A DNA stretch of 64,000 nucleotides from Modestobacter lapidis (lineage in GTDB: Bacteria; Actinomycetota; Actinomycetes; Mycobacteriales; Geodermatophilaceae): the NCBI GenBank assembly GCA_019779905.1, contig JABAKE010000004.1:124001-188000 (forward strand), given 5' to 3'. Within the stretch, counting starts at the first letter, position 1; every line of letters starts with the position of its first letter. Of the stretch, positions 17,450 to 25,636 are shown piece after piece. The translations under genes and the position numbers were made by a program. The notes under the pieces are model-generated. The model made no database searches, was not told the DNA's origin, and saw nothing but the letters and a program-made list of their open reading frames with translations.

Positions 17450-17512
17450 GATCGAGGGCCGTCGATCGAGGGGCCGCCGATCGAGGACCCTCGATCGAGG
17501 GCCGCCGACGGC
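17450..17512. repeat. GATCGAGG tandem cluster
   Basis: Four GATCGAGG octamers in about 50 bp, embedded in a loosely repeated 13-15-bp unit (CCGATCGAGGGCC-like). One copy forms a perfect 14-bp palindrome at 17488-17501 (CCCTCGATCGAGGG). It sits between the antiporter terminator and the UspA gene, where the uspA promoter must be. Confidence 0.75.
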
Positions 17513-17621
17513 CCCGGCGAGGCCACCGCGAGCCGGTCCGCCCTTCCCGCCAGCACTGGCACGAATGTGACGTAGCCCACTAGTTTTCCGGCAACGTCCG
17601 CGACGGCTGGGGGTTCAGCCA

Positions 17622-18059
17622 ATGTCCGCATCGATCGTCGTGGGGCTCGACGGCAGCGAGGCGAGCGGACGGGCAGCGGACTCCGCCGCCGACGCAGCGC
17701 GTCGACACGAACTGCGGCTGGTGCTCGCCTGCGTCGTCCCCTGGTCGCCCTACGCCTTCACCAACGCCGACGAGAACGAACGGCGCTCGATCGAGAAGGA
17801 ACGCGAGTCGCGGGCCGCCCAGGAGCTGGTGCTCGACCCGGTGGTCGCCCGGCTGTCCACCATCGGCGACCTGCAGGTCGAGGGCGTCGTCCGGCACGGC
17901 CACCCCGCCGAGACGCTGGTCGCCCTGGCCCGTGAGCACGACGCGGCGTGGATCACGGTCGGCCGGATCGGGCAGAGCCGGGTCCGGACGCTGCTCTTCG
18001 GCTCGACGCCGAGCAGCCTGATCCAGCTCTCCCCCGTTCCCGTCCTGGTGGTGCCGTGA
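17622..18059 (+). CDS. universal stress protein (UspA family)
   Basis: A single-domain 145-residue Usp. It opens SIVVGLDGSEASGRAAD and ends with the nucleotide-binding signature VGRIGQSRVRTLLFGSTPSSL, which fits G-x2-G-x9-G-S/T, so it is probably ATP-binding. Its stop overlaps the start of the symporter gene by 1 nt (TGATG), making a two-gene operon. The pairing suggests a stress or energy-linked modulator of the transporter; that role is inference. Confidence 0.92.
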   Translation: MSASIVVGLDGSEASGRAADSAADAARRHELRLVLACVVPWSPYAFTNADENERRSIEKERESRAAQELVLDPVVARLSTIGDLQVEGVVRHGHPAETLVALAREHDAAWITVGRIGQSRVRTLLFGSTPSSLIQLSPVPVLVVP

Positions 18060-19561
18060 TGACGACCCCGTCCGCGCAGGTCCTGGCCGCCTCCTTCGAC
18101 GAGCAGGTCAACGACGTCTTCGCACCGATCTCCGACTTCATCACGGGCATCGTCTTCTACAGCGTCCCGCTGACCTTCATCGACGAGGGCGTCGAGCTGC
18201 CCCTCATCGTCGTGTGGCTGGTGGTCGCCGGCTTCTTCTTCACCATCTACCTGCGCGGCTTCCAGTTCCGGGCCTTCGGGCACGCGCTCAGGCTCGTCCG
18301 CGGCGACTACAACGACCCCGAGGACGCCGGGGAGGTCACCCACTTCCAGGCTCTGGCGACGGCGGTCTCCGGAACCGTCGGTCTGGGCAACATCGCCGGG
18401 GTCGCGGTGGCCATCTCCCTGGGGGGTCCGGGCGCCACCCTGTGGATGATCATCGCCGGGCTGGTGGGCATGTGCACCAAGGGCGTGGAGTGCACGCTCG
18501 GGGTGAAGTACCGCAACGTCTACCCCGACGGCCGGGTCTCCGGCGGGCCGATGTACTACCTGAGCAAGGGGCTCGCCGAGAAGGGCATGGGGACCCTCGG
18601 CAAGGTCCTGGCGATCGCGTTCTGCATCTTCACCCTCGGCGGCGCCGTCGGTGGGGGCAACATGTTCCAGTCCAACCAAGCCTTCAGCCAGGCCCGGTCG
18701 GTGACCGGCGGCGACGACGGGCTGCTCGGCTTCGGCGCCGCCGGCGCCGTCTTCGGCCTGGTGCTCGCCGTGCTGGTCGGTGCGGTGATCATCGGCGGGA
18801 TCAAGAGCATCGCCCGGGTGACGGACAAGATCGTGCCGTTCATGGCGGTCTTCTACGTGCTCGCCTGCCTGTCCGTGCTGGTCGCCAACATCACGGCGGT
18901 CCCCGGCGCGCTCGCGGACATCGTGACCCAGGCGTTCAGCCCGGAGGCCGGGTTCGGCGGCATCGTCGGGGTGCTGATCCAGGGCTTCCGCCGGGCGGCC
19001 TTCAGCAACGAGGCCGGGCTGGGGTCCGCAGCCATCGCGCACTCGGCGGTGAAGACCAACGAGCCGGCGACCGAGGGCCACGTCGCCGTCCTCGAGCCGT
19101 TCATCGACACCGTGGTCATCTGCACCATGACGGCCCTGGCCATCGTCATCACCGGCACCTACGCCGACGACTCGAGCGCCCCGGGAGTGCAGACGACATC
19201 GGCCGCGTTCGAGACGGTGGCGTCCTGGTTCCCGGTCGTGCTGGCCATCGCGGTCATCCTCTTCGCCTACTCGACGATGCTGGCCTGGAGCTACTACGGG
19301 CTGAAGGCGGCGACCTACCTGTTCGGCGAGTCGATGGTCGTGGACCGCACCTGGAAGCTCGTCTTCTGCCTCTTCGTCGTCATCGGGGCATCGTCGACGC
19401 TCGACGCGGTGATCGGCTTCTCCGACAGCATGATCTTCGCGATGTCGCTGGCGAACATCATCGGCCTCTACCTCATGGCCGGGGTGGTGAAGCGGGAGAT
19501 CTTCGGCTACCGCAGGCGGCTGGCCGACGGCGACATCCGCCCGGCGAGCGAGCGGGTCTGA
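18059..19561 (+). CDS. alanine/glycine:cation symporter (AGCS family)
   Basis: A 500-residue Na+-coupled amino-acid symporter. Signature segments include TAVSGTVGLGNIAGVAVAISLGGPG, FWMxx-like TLWMIIAGLVGMCTKGVECTLG, GGPMYYLSKGL and FSNEAGLGSAAIAHSA, all diagnostic of AlsT/DagA-type carriers. About eleven membrane segments. The ATG overlaps the uspA stop. It probably imports alanine or glycine, with Na+ as the likely coupling ion. Confidence 0.95.
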   Translation: MTTPSAQVLAASFDEQVNDVFAPISDFITGIVFYSVPLTFIDEGVELPLIVVWLVVAGFFFTIYLRGFQFRAFGHALRLVRGDYNDPEDAGEVTHFQALATAVSGTVGLGNIAGVAVAISLGGPGATLWMIIAGLVGMCTKGVECTLGVKYRNVYPDGRVSGGPMYYLSKGLAEKGMGTLGKVLAIAFCIFTLGGAVGGGNMFQSNQAFSQARSVTGGDDGLLGFGAAGAVFGLVLAVLVGAVIIGGIKSIARVTDKIVPFMAVFYVLACLSVLVANITAVPGALADIVTQAFSPEAGFGGIVGVLIQGFRRAAFSNEAGLGSAAIAHSAVKTNEPATEGHVAVLEPFIDTVVICTMTALAIVITGTYADDSSAPGVQTTSAAFETVASWFPVVLAIAVILFAYSTMLAWSYYGLKAATYLFGESMVVDRTWKLVFCLFVVIGASSTLDAVIGFSDSMIFAMSLANIIGLYLMAGVVKREIFGYRRRLADGDIRPASERV

Positions 19562-19595
19562 CCGGGTCGGGCCCGGCCGCAGCCCGCCCGCCGGC

Positions 19596-19925
19596 TCAGG
19601 CGGCGCCGAGGGCGTCGGCGATGCGGTGGTGCACGACGGCCTCGGTCGACCGGTTCTGCCGCTCCAGGGTGCGGGCCAGCGCCCGGCGGGCCCACCCGCT
19701 GGCCGGGGCCAGCTCGACCAGCCGGGTCAGCACCTGCTCGGCCCGGGCCAGCTGCGCCGACCCGAAGTAGCTGCGGGCCAGCAGTTCGAGCGCGGCCTGG
19801 TGGTCGGGCTCGGCGGCGACCAGCGGCTCGAGAAGCCGGGCGGCCTCGGTGGGCTGGCCCATGGCGAAGAACAGGTCCGCCCGGAGGTACTCCGAGTGCA
19901 GGTCGATCTCGTGCGGCTCGGTCAT
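19596..19925 (-). CDS. small TPR-repeat protein
   Basis: A 109-residue helical protein made of about three tetratricopeptide units (AARLLEPLVAAEPDHQAALELLARSYFG, AEQVLTRLVELAPASGWARRALARTLE), with the Ala/Gly/Pro spacing of TPRs. It is probably a protein-protein adaptor. Convergent with the symporter and divergent from the DUF4383 gene. Confidence 0.8.
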   Translation of the reverse strand: MTEPHEIDLHSEYLRADLFFAMGQPTEAARLLEPLVAAEPDHQAALELLARSYFGSAQLARAEQVLTRLVELAPASGWARRALARTLERQNRSTEAVVHHRIADALGAA

Positions 19926-20059
19926 GTCGTTCTCCTCTCCAGCACCACAACAGCGGCCGTCCGCGCGCCCATCCCGCGGCGGCTGACCGGGAGGGCGCGG
20001 AACCGGCCCGGGTCGCCCGCACGTCTCCCGCGGAGCCGGACGCCGTCCGAGAGGAGACG

Positions 20060-20090
20060 CGCATCACAAAGACGACTAGTATCGCATCAC
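20060..20090 (+). promoter_or_regulatory. candidate promoter with CGCATCAC direct repeats
   Basis: Two identical CGCATCAC octamers 23 bp apart bracket an AT-rich TAGTAT (20077-20082), the only low-GC patch in the divergent spacer before the DUF4383 gene. The layout suggests a -10 box with a regulator site on each side. Confidence 0.4.
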
Positions 20091-20130
20091 GACATGACCG
20101 TGCCGTGTGACTCCACCGACGGAGTACGCC

Positions 20131-20970
20131 ATGAACCTGAAGAGCCACCTCCCGCACCACACCCCCCGGTCCGCTCCCGCCCCGTCCGGCGCGGGCCCCG
20201 CGTCGGACGACGCACCCACGCCGGGCGGCGCACCCACGCCGGGCGTGTACCGGGTCCAACGGGCCGGTGCGCTGGTCGTCGCGCTGTTCCTGCTGCTCTT
20301 CGGCGTGCTGGGGCTCAGCGGTGGGCTGGACTTCTTCTCCACCGAGGGCGAGGACGTGCTCGGCCTGTCCTCCAACGGCCTGCTCTCGGTGCTCTCGCTG
20401 GTCACCGCCGCCCTCCTCATCGGCGCTGACCTCCGCGGGCCCCGGGTCGCCTCCACCGTGATGATCGTCATCGGGTCGCTGTTCCTGCTGTCCGCACTGG
20501 GAAACCTGGCCGCGTTGCGCACCTCGTTCAACGTGCTGGCCTTCGAGATGAGCAACGTGCTGTTCTCCGTCGTCGTCGGGCTCGTGCTGCTGGTGCTCGG
20601 CGCCTACGGCCGGATCAGCGGCAACCTGCCGCCCGACAGCCCGTACGCCCACGCCGGCACCGGGCCGGCCGAGCCGCCGGAGTCCTATCCCTCCACCGCC
20701 GAGGAGTTCGCCGCCGAGGCCGCGATGCGGGAGGCGGAGCTCGCGGTCCTCGAGCACCGGGCGACCGACGAGCAGCGGCGCCGCGTCCAGGCCATGCACG
20801 CCGTCCACACCCGGGCGGACCGGCGCCGGGTGTGGCTGCAGGTCGACGCGCAGCGCACCGCACCGGCCGGTGGCCCGCTCCCTGCGGCCCCTCCTGCATC
20901 GGTCCGCGACCGGATCGCGGGTCTGGCCCGCCGACGGCGGCACGGAGCCCGGCGGGTGGCCGGGAAGTAG
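20131..20970 (+). CDS. DUF4383-like membrane protein with charged C-terminal tail
   Basis: A 279-residue protein. A Pro/Ala-rich N-terminal tail contains an 18-bp tandem DNA repeat (APTPGG-APTPGV). Four hydrophobic helices follow (ALVVALFLLLFGVLGLSGGLD through NVLFSVVVGLVLLVLGAYG), and a long Glu/Arg-rich cytoplasmic tail (EEFAAEAAMREAELAVLEHRA). The four-helix core resembles actinobacterial DUF4383 proteins. The ATG has GGAG at 6 nt; a GTG 24 nt upstream is an alternative. Function unknown. Confidence 0.75.
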   Translation: MNLKSHLPHHTPRSAPAPSGAGPASDDAPTPGGAPTPGVYRVQRAGALVVALFLLLFGVLGLSGGLDFFSTEGEDVLGLSSNGLLSVLSLVTAALLIGADLRGPRVASTVMIVIGSLFLLSALGNLAALRTSFNVLAFEMSNVLFSVVVGLVLLVLGAYGRISGNLPPDSPYAHAGTGPAEPPESYPSTAEEFAAEAAMREAELAVLEHRATDEQRRRVQAMHAVHTRADRRRVWLQVDAQRTAPAGGPLPAAPPASVRDRIAGLARRRRHGARRVAGK

Positions 20971-20983
20971 CCTCGCGGGCGCC

Positions 20984-22180
20984 ATGTCCTCCGCCGCGCC
21001 CGCCCCGACCCGTCGCCGGGTCGACGCCTGCCCGGGTGCCCTGCAGACGCACCCGGCCGCCGACGGCGCGCTGGCCCGGGTCCGCATCCCCGGCGGCCTG
21101 CTGTCCGCCACGCAACTCCGGGTGCTGGCCGGCGCGGCCCGCGACCTCGGCGACGGCCACCTGGAGCTGACCAGCCGGGGCAACCTGCAGTTGCGCGGCC
21201 TGCCCGCCGGTGCCGAGCCCCGCCTGGGCGATCGGCTGGCCGCGGTCGGCCTGCTGCCCAGCGCCACCCACGAGCGGGTGCGCAACGTGCTGGCCAGCGT
21301 CCTGTCCGGCCGGGCGGGCGGCGGTCACCTCGACGTCCGGCCCTGGGTGACCGCGCTGGACGCCGGCCTGTGCGCCGACCCGGCGCTGGCCGGGCTGCCC
21401 GGCCGCTTCCTGCTGACCCTGGACGACGGCCGTGGCGACGTGGCCGGTCTGGGCGGGGACGTCGGCCTGCTCGCCCGTTCCGCCACCGAGGTCGCGCTGA
21501 CCCTCGGCGGCATCGACTCCGGCCGGCGGGCCGCCCCGGCCGACGCCGTTCCGCTGGCCCTGGCCGCCGCCCGCGCGTTCCTCGCCGAACGCGACGCCCA
21601 GGGCGCGACCGCCTGGCGCCTGGCCGAGCTCGACGACGGCCCAGCCCGCGTCGCCACCCGCCTCCGGGGCCAAAGTCGCGACTTTGGCCCCGCGGTGGAG
21701 GTGCCGGGCGCGCCGGTGGTGGGGCCGGTCGGGGCGGTGACGCAGGTGGACGGCCGGACGGCGCTGCTCGGCGTCGTCCGGCTCGGCCGGCTCGGCGCCG
21801 ACCAGGCCGACCTCCTCGCCCGCCTGGCCGACGAGGTGCAGCTGACCCCGTGGCGCAGCGTCGCCGTGCCCGACCTCGCCGAGGACGCCGTCGACGACGC
21901 CGCCGTCGACCTGCACCGCACCGGCATGGTGTTCGACGAGGCGAGCCCCTGGCTGCGGGTCACCACCTGCGCCGGCCGGCCGGGCTGCGCGAAGTCGCTG
22001 GCCGACGTGCGGGGCGACGCCACCGCCGCGGTCACCACCGGAGCGCTACCGGCCGGCGGCGCACGTCAGCACTGGGCCGGCTGCGGACGCCGCTGCGGCC
22101 GACCACAGGGCGGGGTGGTCGACGTCGTCGCGACCCCGGCCGGCTATGACATCCAACGCAGCGGAGTCGAAGAGGACTGA
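20984..22180 (+). CDS. cobG: precorrin-3B synthase CobG
   Basis: A 398-residue member of the sulfite-reductase-like family that uses O2 to make precorrin-3B from precorrin-3A, the step that defines the aerobic pathway. [17 protein letters not shown] marks the N-terminal domain. The Fe-S/heme ligands are in [12 protein letters not shown] and [13 protein letters not shown]. Near residues 228-235 the protein contains GQSRDFGP, encoded exactly by the palindromic repeat, between otherwise conserved parts. A TAGCCT -10 box 10 nt before the ATG points to a leaderless start. The stop overlaps cobH (TGATG). Confidence 0.92.
   Translation: MSSAAPAPTRRRVDACPGALQTHPAADGALARVRIPGGLLSATQLRVLAGAARDLGDGHLELTSRGNLQLRGLPAGAEPRLGDRLAAVGLLPSATHERVRNVLASVLSGRAGGGHLDVRPWVTALDAGLCADPALAGLPGRFLLTLDDGRGDVAGLGGDVGLLARSATEVALTLGGIDSGRRAAPADAVPLALAAARAFLAERDAQGATAWRLAELDDGPARVATRLRGQSRDFGPAVEVPGAPVVGPVGAVTQVDGRTALLGVVRLGRLGADQADLLARLADEVQLTPWRSVAVPDLAEDAVDDAAVDLHRTGMVFDEASPWLRVTTCAGRPGCAKSLADVRGDATAAVTTGALPAGGARQHWAGCGRRCGRPQGGVVDVVATPAGYDIQRSGVEED
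21665..21692. repeat. palindromic repeat inside cobG, translated as GQSRDFGP
   Basis: A perfect 28-bp inverted repeat (arm CGGGGCCAAAGTCG and its complement) within the cobG coding frame. Its 26-bp core equals the intergenic copy near cobN. It reads [10 protein letters not shown] in the CobG frame without disturbing the frame on either side. Confidence 0.95.
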
Positions 22181-22800
22181 TGCACTCCTACGAGCACGAC
22201 GGCGCCGAGATCTACCGGCAGTCCTTCGCCACGATCCGCGCCGAGGCCGACCTCTCCGGGCTGCCCGAGGACGTCGCCCGGGTGGCGGTCCGGATGATCC
22301 ACGCCTGCGGCCAGGTGGACCTGGTGCCCGACCTCGCGTTCTCCCCCGACGTCGTCGCCCGGGGCCGGGAGGCGCTGTCCGCCGGCGCCCCGGTGCTGTG
22401 CGACGCCCAGATGGTCGCCGCCGGGATCACCCGTCGCCGGCTGCCCAAGGACAACGACGTGATCTGCACGCTGAACGACCCGCGCACGCCGGCGCTCGCC
22501 GCCGACCTGGGGACGACGCGCACGGCCGCGGCCCTGCAGCTGTGGGGCGACCGGCTGGACGGCGCCGTCGTGGCCATCGGCAACGCCCCGACCGCGCTGT
22601 TCCACCTGCTGGAGATGGTCGCCGCCGGGGCACCCCGCCCCGCCGCCGTGATCGGCATACCCGTCGGCTTCATCGGGGCGGTGGAGTCCAAGGAGGCGCT
22701 CGCCGCCGCCGACCTGGAGTACCTGGTCGTCCGCGGCCGGCGCGGCGGTAGCGCGATCACCGCCGCCGCCGTGAACGCGATCGCGAGCACCGCCGAATGA
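22180..22800 (+). CDS. cobH: precorrin-8X methylmutase
   Basis: A 206-residue CobH/CbiC that moves the C11 methyl to C12, giving hydrogenobyrinate. The substrate-binding stretches [13 protein letters not shown] (catalytic His), [29 protein letters not shown] and [17 protein letters not shown] are all conserved. The ATG overlaps the cobG stop by 1 nt and the 3' end overlaps cobIJ by 4 nt, so cobG-cobH-cobIJ is one coupled operon. Confidence 0.97.
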   Translation: MHSYEHDGAEIYRQSFATIRAEADLSGLPEDVARVAVRMIHACGQVDLVPDLAFSPDVVARGREALSAGAPVLCDAQMVAAGITRRRLPKDNDVICTLNDPRTPALAADLGTTRTAAALQLWGDRLDGAVVAIGNAPTALFHLLEMVAAGAPRPAAVIGIPVGFIGAVESKEALAAADLEYLVVRGRRGGSAITAAAVNAIASTAE

Positions 22801-24341
22801 GCATCCAGGAGGGCCAAAGTCGCGACTTTGGCCCGGGGACGAGCGGGCGGCTGTACGGGGTGGGACTGGGGCCCGGCGACCCGGAGCTGGTCACGGTCAA
22901 GGCGGCCCGGCTGATCGGCGCGGCCGACGTCGTCGCCTTCCACGCCGCACAGCACGGTCGGTCGGTGGCCCGCGCGCTCGCCGCGCCCTACCTGCGCGCC
23001 GGCCAGACCGAGGAGCTGCTGGTCTACCCGGTGACCACCGGGACCACCGAGCACCCCGGCGGCTACCAGGGCGCGATCGACGAGTTCTACGAGGCCGCCG
23101 CCGCCCGGCTGGCCGCCCACCTGGACGCCGGCCGGGACGTCGTCGTCCTCGCCGAGGGCGACCCGTTCTTCTACGGCTCCTACATGCACATGCACAAGCG
23201 GCTGGCACACCGGTACCCGACCGAGGTGGTGCCCGGCGTGACCAGCGTCAGCGGCGCCGCCGCGGTGCTCGGCCGGCCGCTGGTCGAGCGGGACGAGGTG
23301 CTCACCGTGCTGCCCGGCACACTCCCCACCGAGGAGCTGGCCGAGTGGCTGGCCACCACCGACTCCGCCGCGGTGCTGAAGCTGGGCCGCACGTTCGGCA
23401 ACGTCCGGGACGCCTTCGAGGCCGCCGGCGTGCTCGACCGGGCGTACTACGTGGAGCGGGCCACCACCGACCGGCAGAGGGTCGCCCCGCTGGCCGAGGT
23501 CGACCCCGAGACGGTCCCCTACTTCTCCCTCGCGCTGCTCCCCTCCCCCCTGACCGGGCCGGGCAACAACCCCGACCGGCCGGACGACGAGCCGCTGCGC
23601 ACCGGCGAGGTGATCGTCGTCGGCCTGGGCCCCGGGCAGCGCAGCTGGACCACGCCCGAGGCCGCCGAGGCGCTCTCCCGCGCCGACGACCTGGTCGGTT
23701 ACGGCCCCTACCTGGACCGGGTGCCGGCCAACCCGCGGCAGACCCGGCACCCCAGCGACAACCGGGTGGAGGCCGAGCGGGCCGCGGCGGCGCTGCGGCT
23801 GGCGCAGTCCGGACGCCGGGTGGCGGTGGTCTCCAGCGGCGATCCCGGGGTGTTCGCGATGGCCGCCGCGGTACTCGAGGTCGCGGCCGCACCGGAGTTC
23901 GCCGGCGTCGAGGTCCGGGTGCTGCCCGGGCTCACCGCCGCCCAGGCCGTGGCCGCCCGGGTGGGGGCGCCGCTGGGCCACGACTTCGCGGTCATGTCGC
24001 TGTCCGACGTCCTCAAACCGTGGGACGTCGTCGTCGACCGGCTGCGGCACGCCTCGGCCGCCGACCTGGTGCTGGCGCTGTACAACCCGCGGTCCAGGGC
24101 CCGGCCGCACCAGCTGGCCGCGGCCCGCGACGTGCTGCTGGAGGGCCGCGAGCCCGGGACGGTGGTCGTCGTCGGCCGGGACGTCGGCGGCCCCGAGGAG
24201 TCGGTCACGGTGACCACGCTGGGCGAGCTCGACCCCGAGACCGTCGACATGCGCTGCCTGGTGATCGTCGGCTCGTCGCAGACGCGGGTGACGCCGTCCG
24301 GCCAGGTGTTCACCTCCCGCCGCTATCCCGCCTGCCGGTAG
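22797..24341 (+). CDS. cobIJ: fused precorrin-2 C20- and precorrin-3B C17-methyltransferase (CobI-CobJ)
   Basis: A 514-residue fusion of two SAM-dependent tetrapyrrole methyltransferases. CobI spans about residues 17-265 ([42 protein letters not shown]). CobJ spans about 268-514 ([48 protein letters not shown]). The same fusion exists in mycobacteria. The first 16 residues, [16 protein letters not shown], are a repeat-derived extension upstream of the conserved start. The ATG overlaps the cobH stop. Confidence 0.96.
   Translation: MSIQEGQSRDFGPGTSGRLYGVGLGPGDPELVTVKAARLIGAADVVAFHAAQHGRSVARALAAPYLRAGQTEELLVYPVTTGTTEHPGGYQGAIDEFYEAAAARLAAHLDAGRDVVVLAEGDPFFYGSYMHMHKRLAHRYPTEVVPGVTSVSGAAAVLGRPLVERDEVLTVLPGTLPTEELAEWLATTDSAAVLKLGRTFGNVRDAFEAAGVLDRAYYVERATTDRQRVAPLAEVDPETVPYFSLALLPSPLTGPGNNPDRPDDEPLRTGEVIVVGLGPGQRSWTTPEAAEALSRADDLVGYGPYLDRVPANPRQTRHPSDNRVEAERAAAALRLAQSGRRVAVVSSGDPGVFAMAAAVLEVAAAPEFAGVEVRVLPGLTAAQAVAARVGAPLGHDFAVMSLSDVLKPWDVVVDRLRHASAADLVLALYNPRSRARPHQLAAARDVLLEGREPGTVVVVGRDVGGPEESVTVTTLGELDPETVDMRCLVIVGSSQTRVTPSGQVFTSRRYPACR
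22811..22834. repeat. palindromic repeat at the start of cobIJ, translated as GQSRDFGP
   Basis: A perfect 24-bp inverted repeat (arm GGGCCAAAGTCG and its complement) beginning 14 nt into the cobIJ coding sequence. It encodes residues 6-13 of the fusion protein in the same phase as the cobG copy. Confidence 0.95.
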
Positions 24342-24373
24342 GGCGGGCGGGAACACCGGAGACCGGTTCCGCC

Positions 24374-25627
24374 TTGCAACCACTCGTGCCGAGCCGTCGC
24401 CTGTCCCGACCCGCGGCATTCTGGACGGTCGCGATCGTGCAGGTGATCGTGCTGATCGCCTCGGGCGTGCCGTCCCCGCTCTACCGGGTCTACGCCGAGG
24501 AGTTCGGTTTCGGCTCCGGCCTGCTCACCGTCGTCTTCGGGGTCTACGCCTTCGCGCTGCTGCTGGCCCTGCTGGTGGTCGGCGGGCTCAGCGACCACGT
24601 GGGCCGGCGGCCGGTGATCACCGCGGCGCTCGTCGTCGAGGCGGCGTCGATGGTGCTGTTCCTCGTCGCCGACGGCGTCGGCTGGCTGCTCGCCGCCCGC
24701 ATCGTGCAGGGTCTGGCCACCGGGGCGATCACCGGCGCGTTCGGCGCCGCGCTGCTCGACCTGCAGGACCCCGACCGGCCGCGCGGGTCGCTGGCGAACG
24801 CCGCCTCCCCAGCCCTCGGCCTGGCCCTGGGGGCGGTCGGCGCCGGGTTGGCCGTGCAGCACCTGCCCTCCCCGACCGCCTGGGTCTTCGGCGCGCTCAC
24901 CACGATCTGCCTGCTGGCCGCCGTGGGCATCGCACTGTTCCTGCCCGAGTCCTCGCCGCGGCTGCCCGGCGCGGCCGCGTCGTTCGTTCCCCGGGTGGCC
25001 GTGCCGGCGCCGCAGCGCCGGGCGTTCTGGCTGGTGGTGCCCTGCCTGCTGGCGACCTGGTCGCTGGGCGGGCTCTACGCCTCGCTGGCCCCCTCGGTGA
25101 TGGCCGACGTGTACCGGATCGACGACCACGCGGTCGGGGCGCTGCCGATCCTGGCCCTCAACGTGTTCAGCCTGGCCGGGTCGCTGAGCACGCAGCGGGT
25201 GGCCGGCCCGACGGCGATGGCCGTCGGCGGGCTGGTCCTGGTCGCCGGTGTCACCGGCACGATCGCCGCGCTGTCCACCGACTCCGTGGCCTTCTTCCTC
25301 GCCTCCGGCGTGGTCTCCGGGTACGGGTTCGGCACCGCGTTCGCCGGCGCGATGGGCACCGTCACCGCAGGCGTCGAGCCCGGCCGCCGGGCCGGGCTGC
25401 TGGCTGCCGTCTTCACGTTCAGCTACCTGGCGTTCAGCCTGCCGGCGATCGCCGCCGGCATCGCCGCCACGCAGATCGGCCTGGGACGGACGGCGGAGGT
25501 CTACGGCGCCGTGGTGATCGTGCTGACCCTGGTATCGGTCGTCGGGCTCACCCTGGACCGGCGCCGGACCGCGGCCGCCCCGGTCGGCACCGTGCCCGCC
25601 GAGTCCGAGGCGGTGCTCACCCGCTGA
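24374..25627 (+). CDS. MFS transporter
   Basis: A 417-residue 12-helix major facilitator. The loop 2-3 motif is GGLSDHVGRRPVITAAL, and ESSPRLPG marks the central loop. Loops and helices match drug- or metabolite-efflux MFS proteins of actinobacteria. The start is uncertain: a TTG (LQPLVPSRRL) is reported, with GGAG 12 nt upstream, and a GTG 12 nt further in is possible. It follows the cobGHIJ operon after 32 nt. Substrate unknown. Confidence 0.85.
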   Translation: MQPLVPSRRLSRPAAFWTVAIVQVIVLIASGVPSPLYRVYAEEFGFGSGLLTVVFGVYAFALLLALLVVGGLSDHVGRRPVITAALVVEAASMVLFLVADGVGWLLAARIVQGLATGAITGAFGAALLDLQDPDRPRGSLANAASPALGLALGAVGAGLAVQHLPSPTAWVFGALTTICLLAAVGIALFLPESSPRLPGAAASFVPRVAVPAPQRRAFWLVVPCLLATWSLGGLYASLAPSVMADVYRIDDHAVGALPILALNVFSLAGSLSTQRVAGPTAMAVGGLVLVAGVTGTIAALSTDSVAFFLASGVVSGYGFGTAFAGAMGTVTAGVEPGRRAGLLAAVFTFSYLAFSLPAIAAGIAATQIGLGRTAEVYGAVVIVLTLVSVVGLTLDRRRTAAAPVGTVPAESEAVLTR

Positions 25628-25636
25628 GCCGGGTGG

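Noticed and set aside
20870-20983. cobG start 114 nt upstream
   Set aside because: The extension overlaps the DUF4383 gene and has no conservation; the ATG at 20984 has a proper -10 box and begins just before the conserved VDACPGALQ block.
22212-24419. 735-residue minus-strand frame across cobH and cobIJ
   Set aside because: Product of the high GC at third codon positions; no domain, and fully covered by three well-recognised cobalamin genes on the plus strand.
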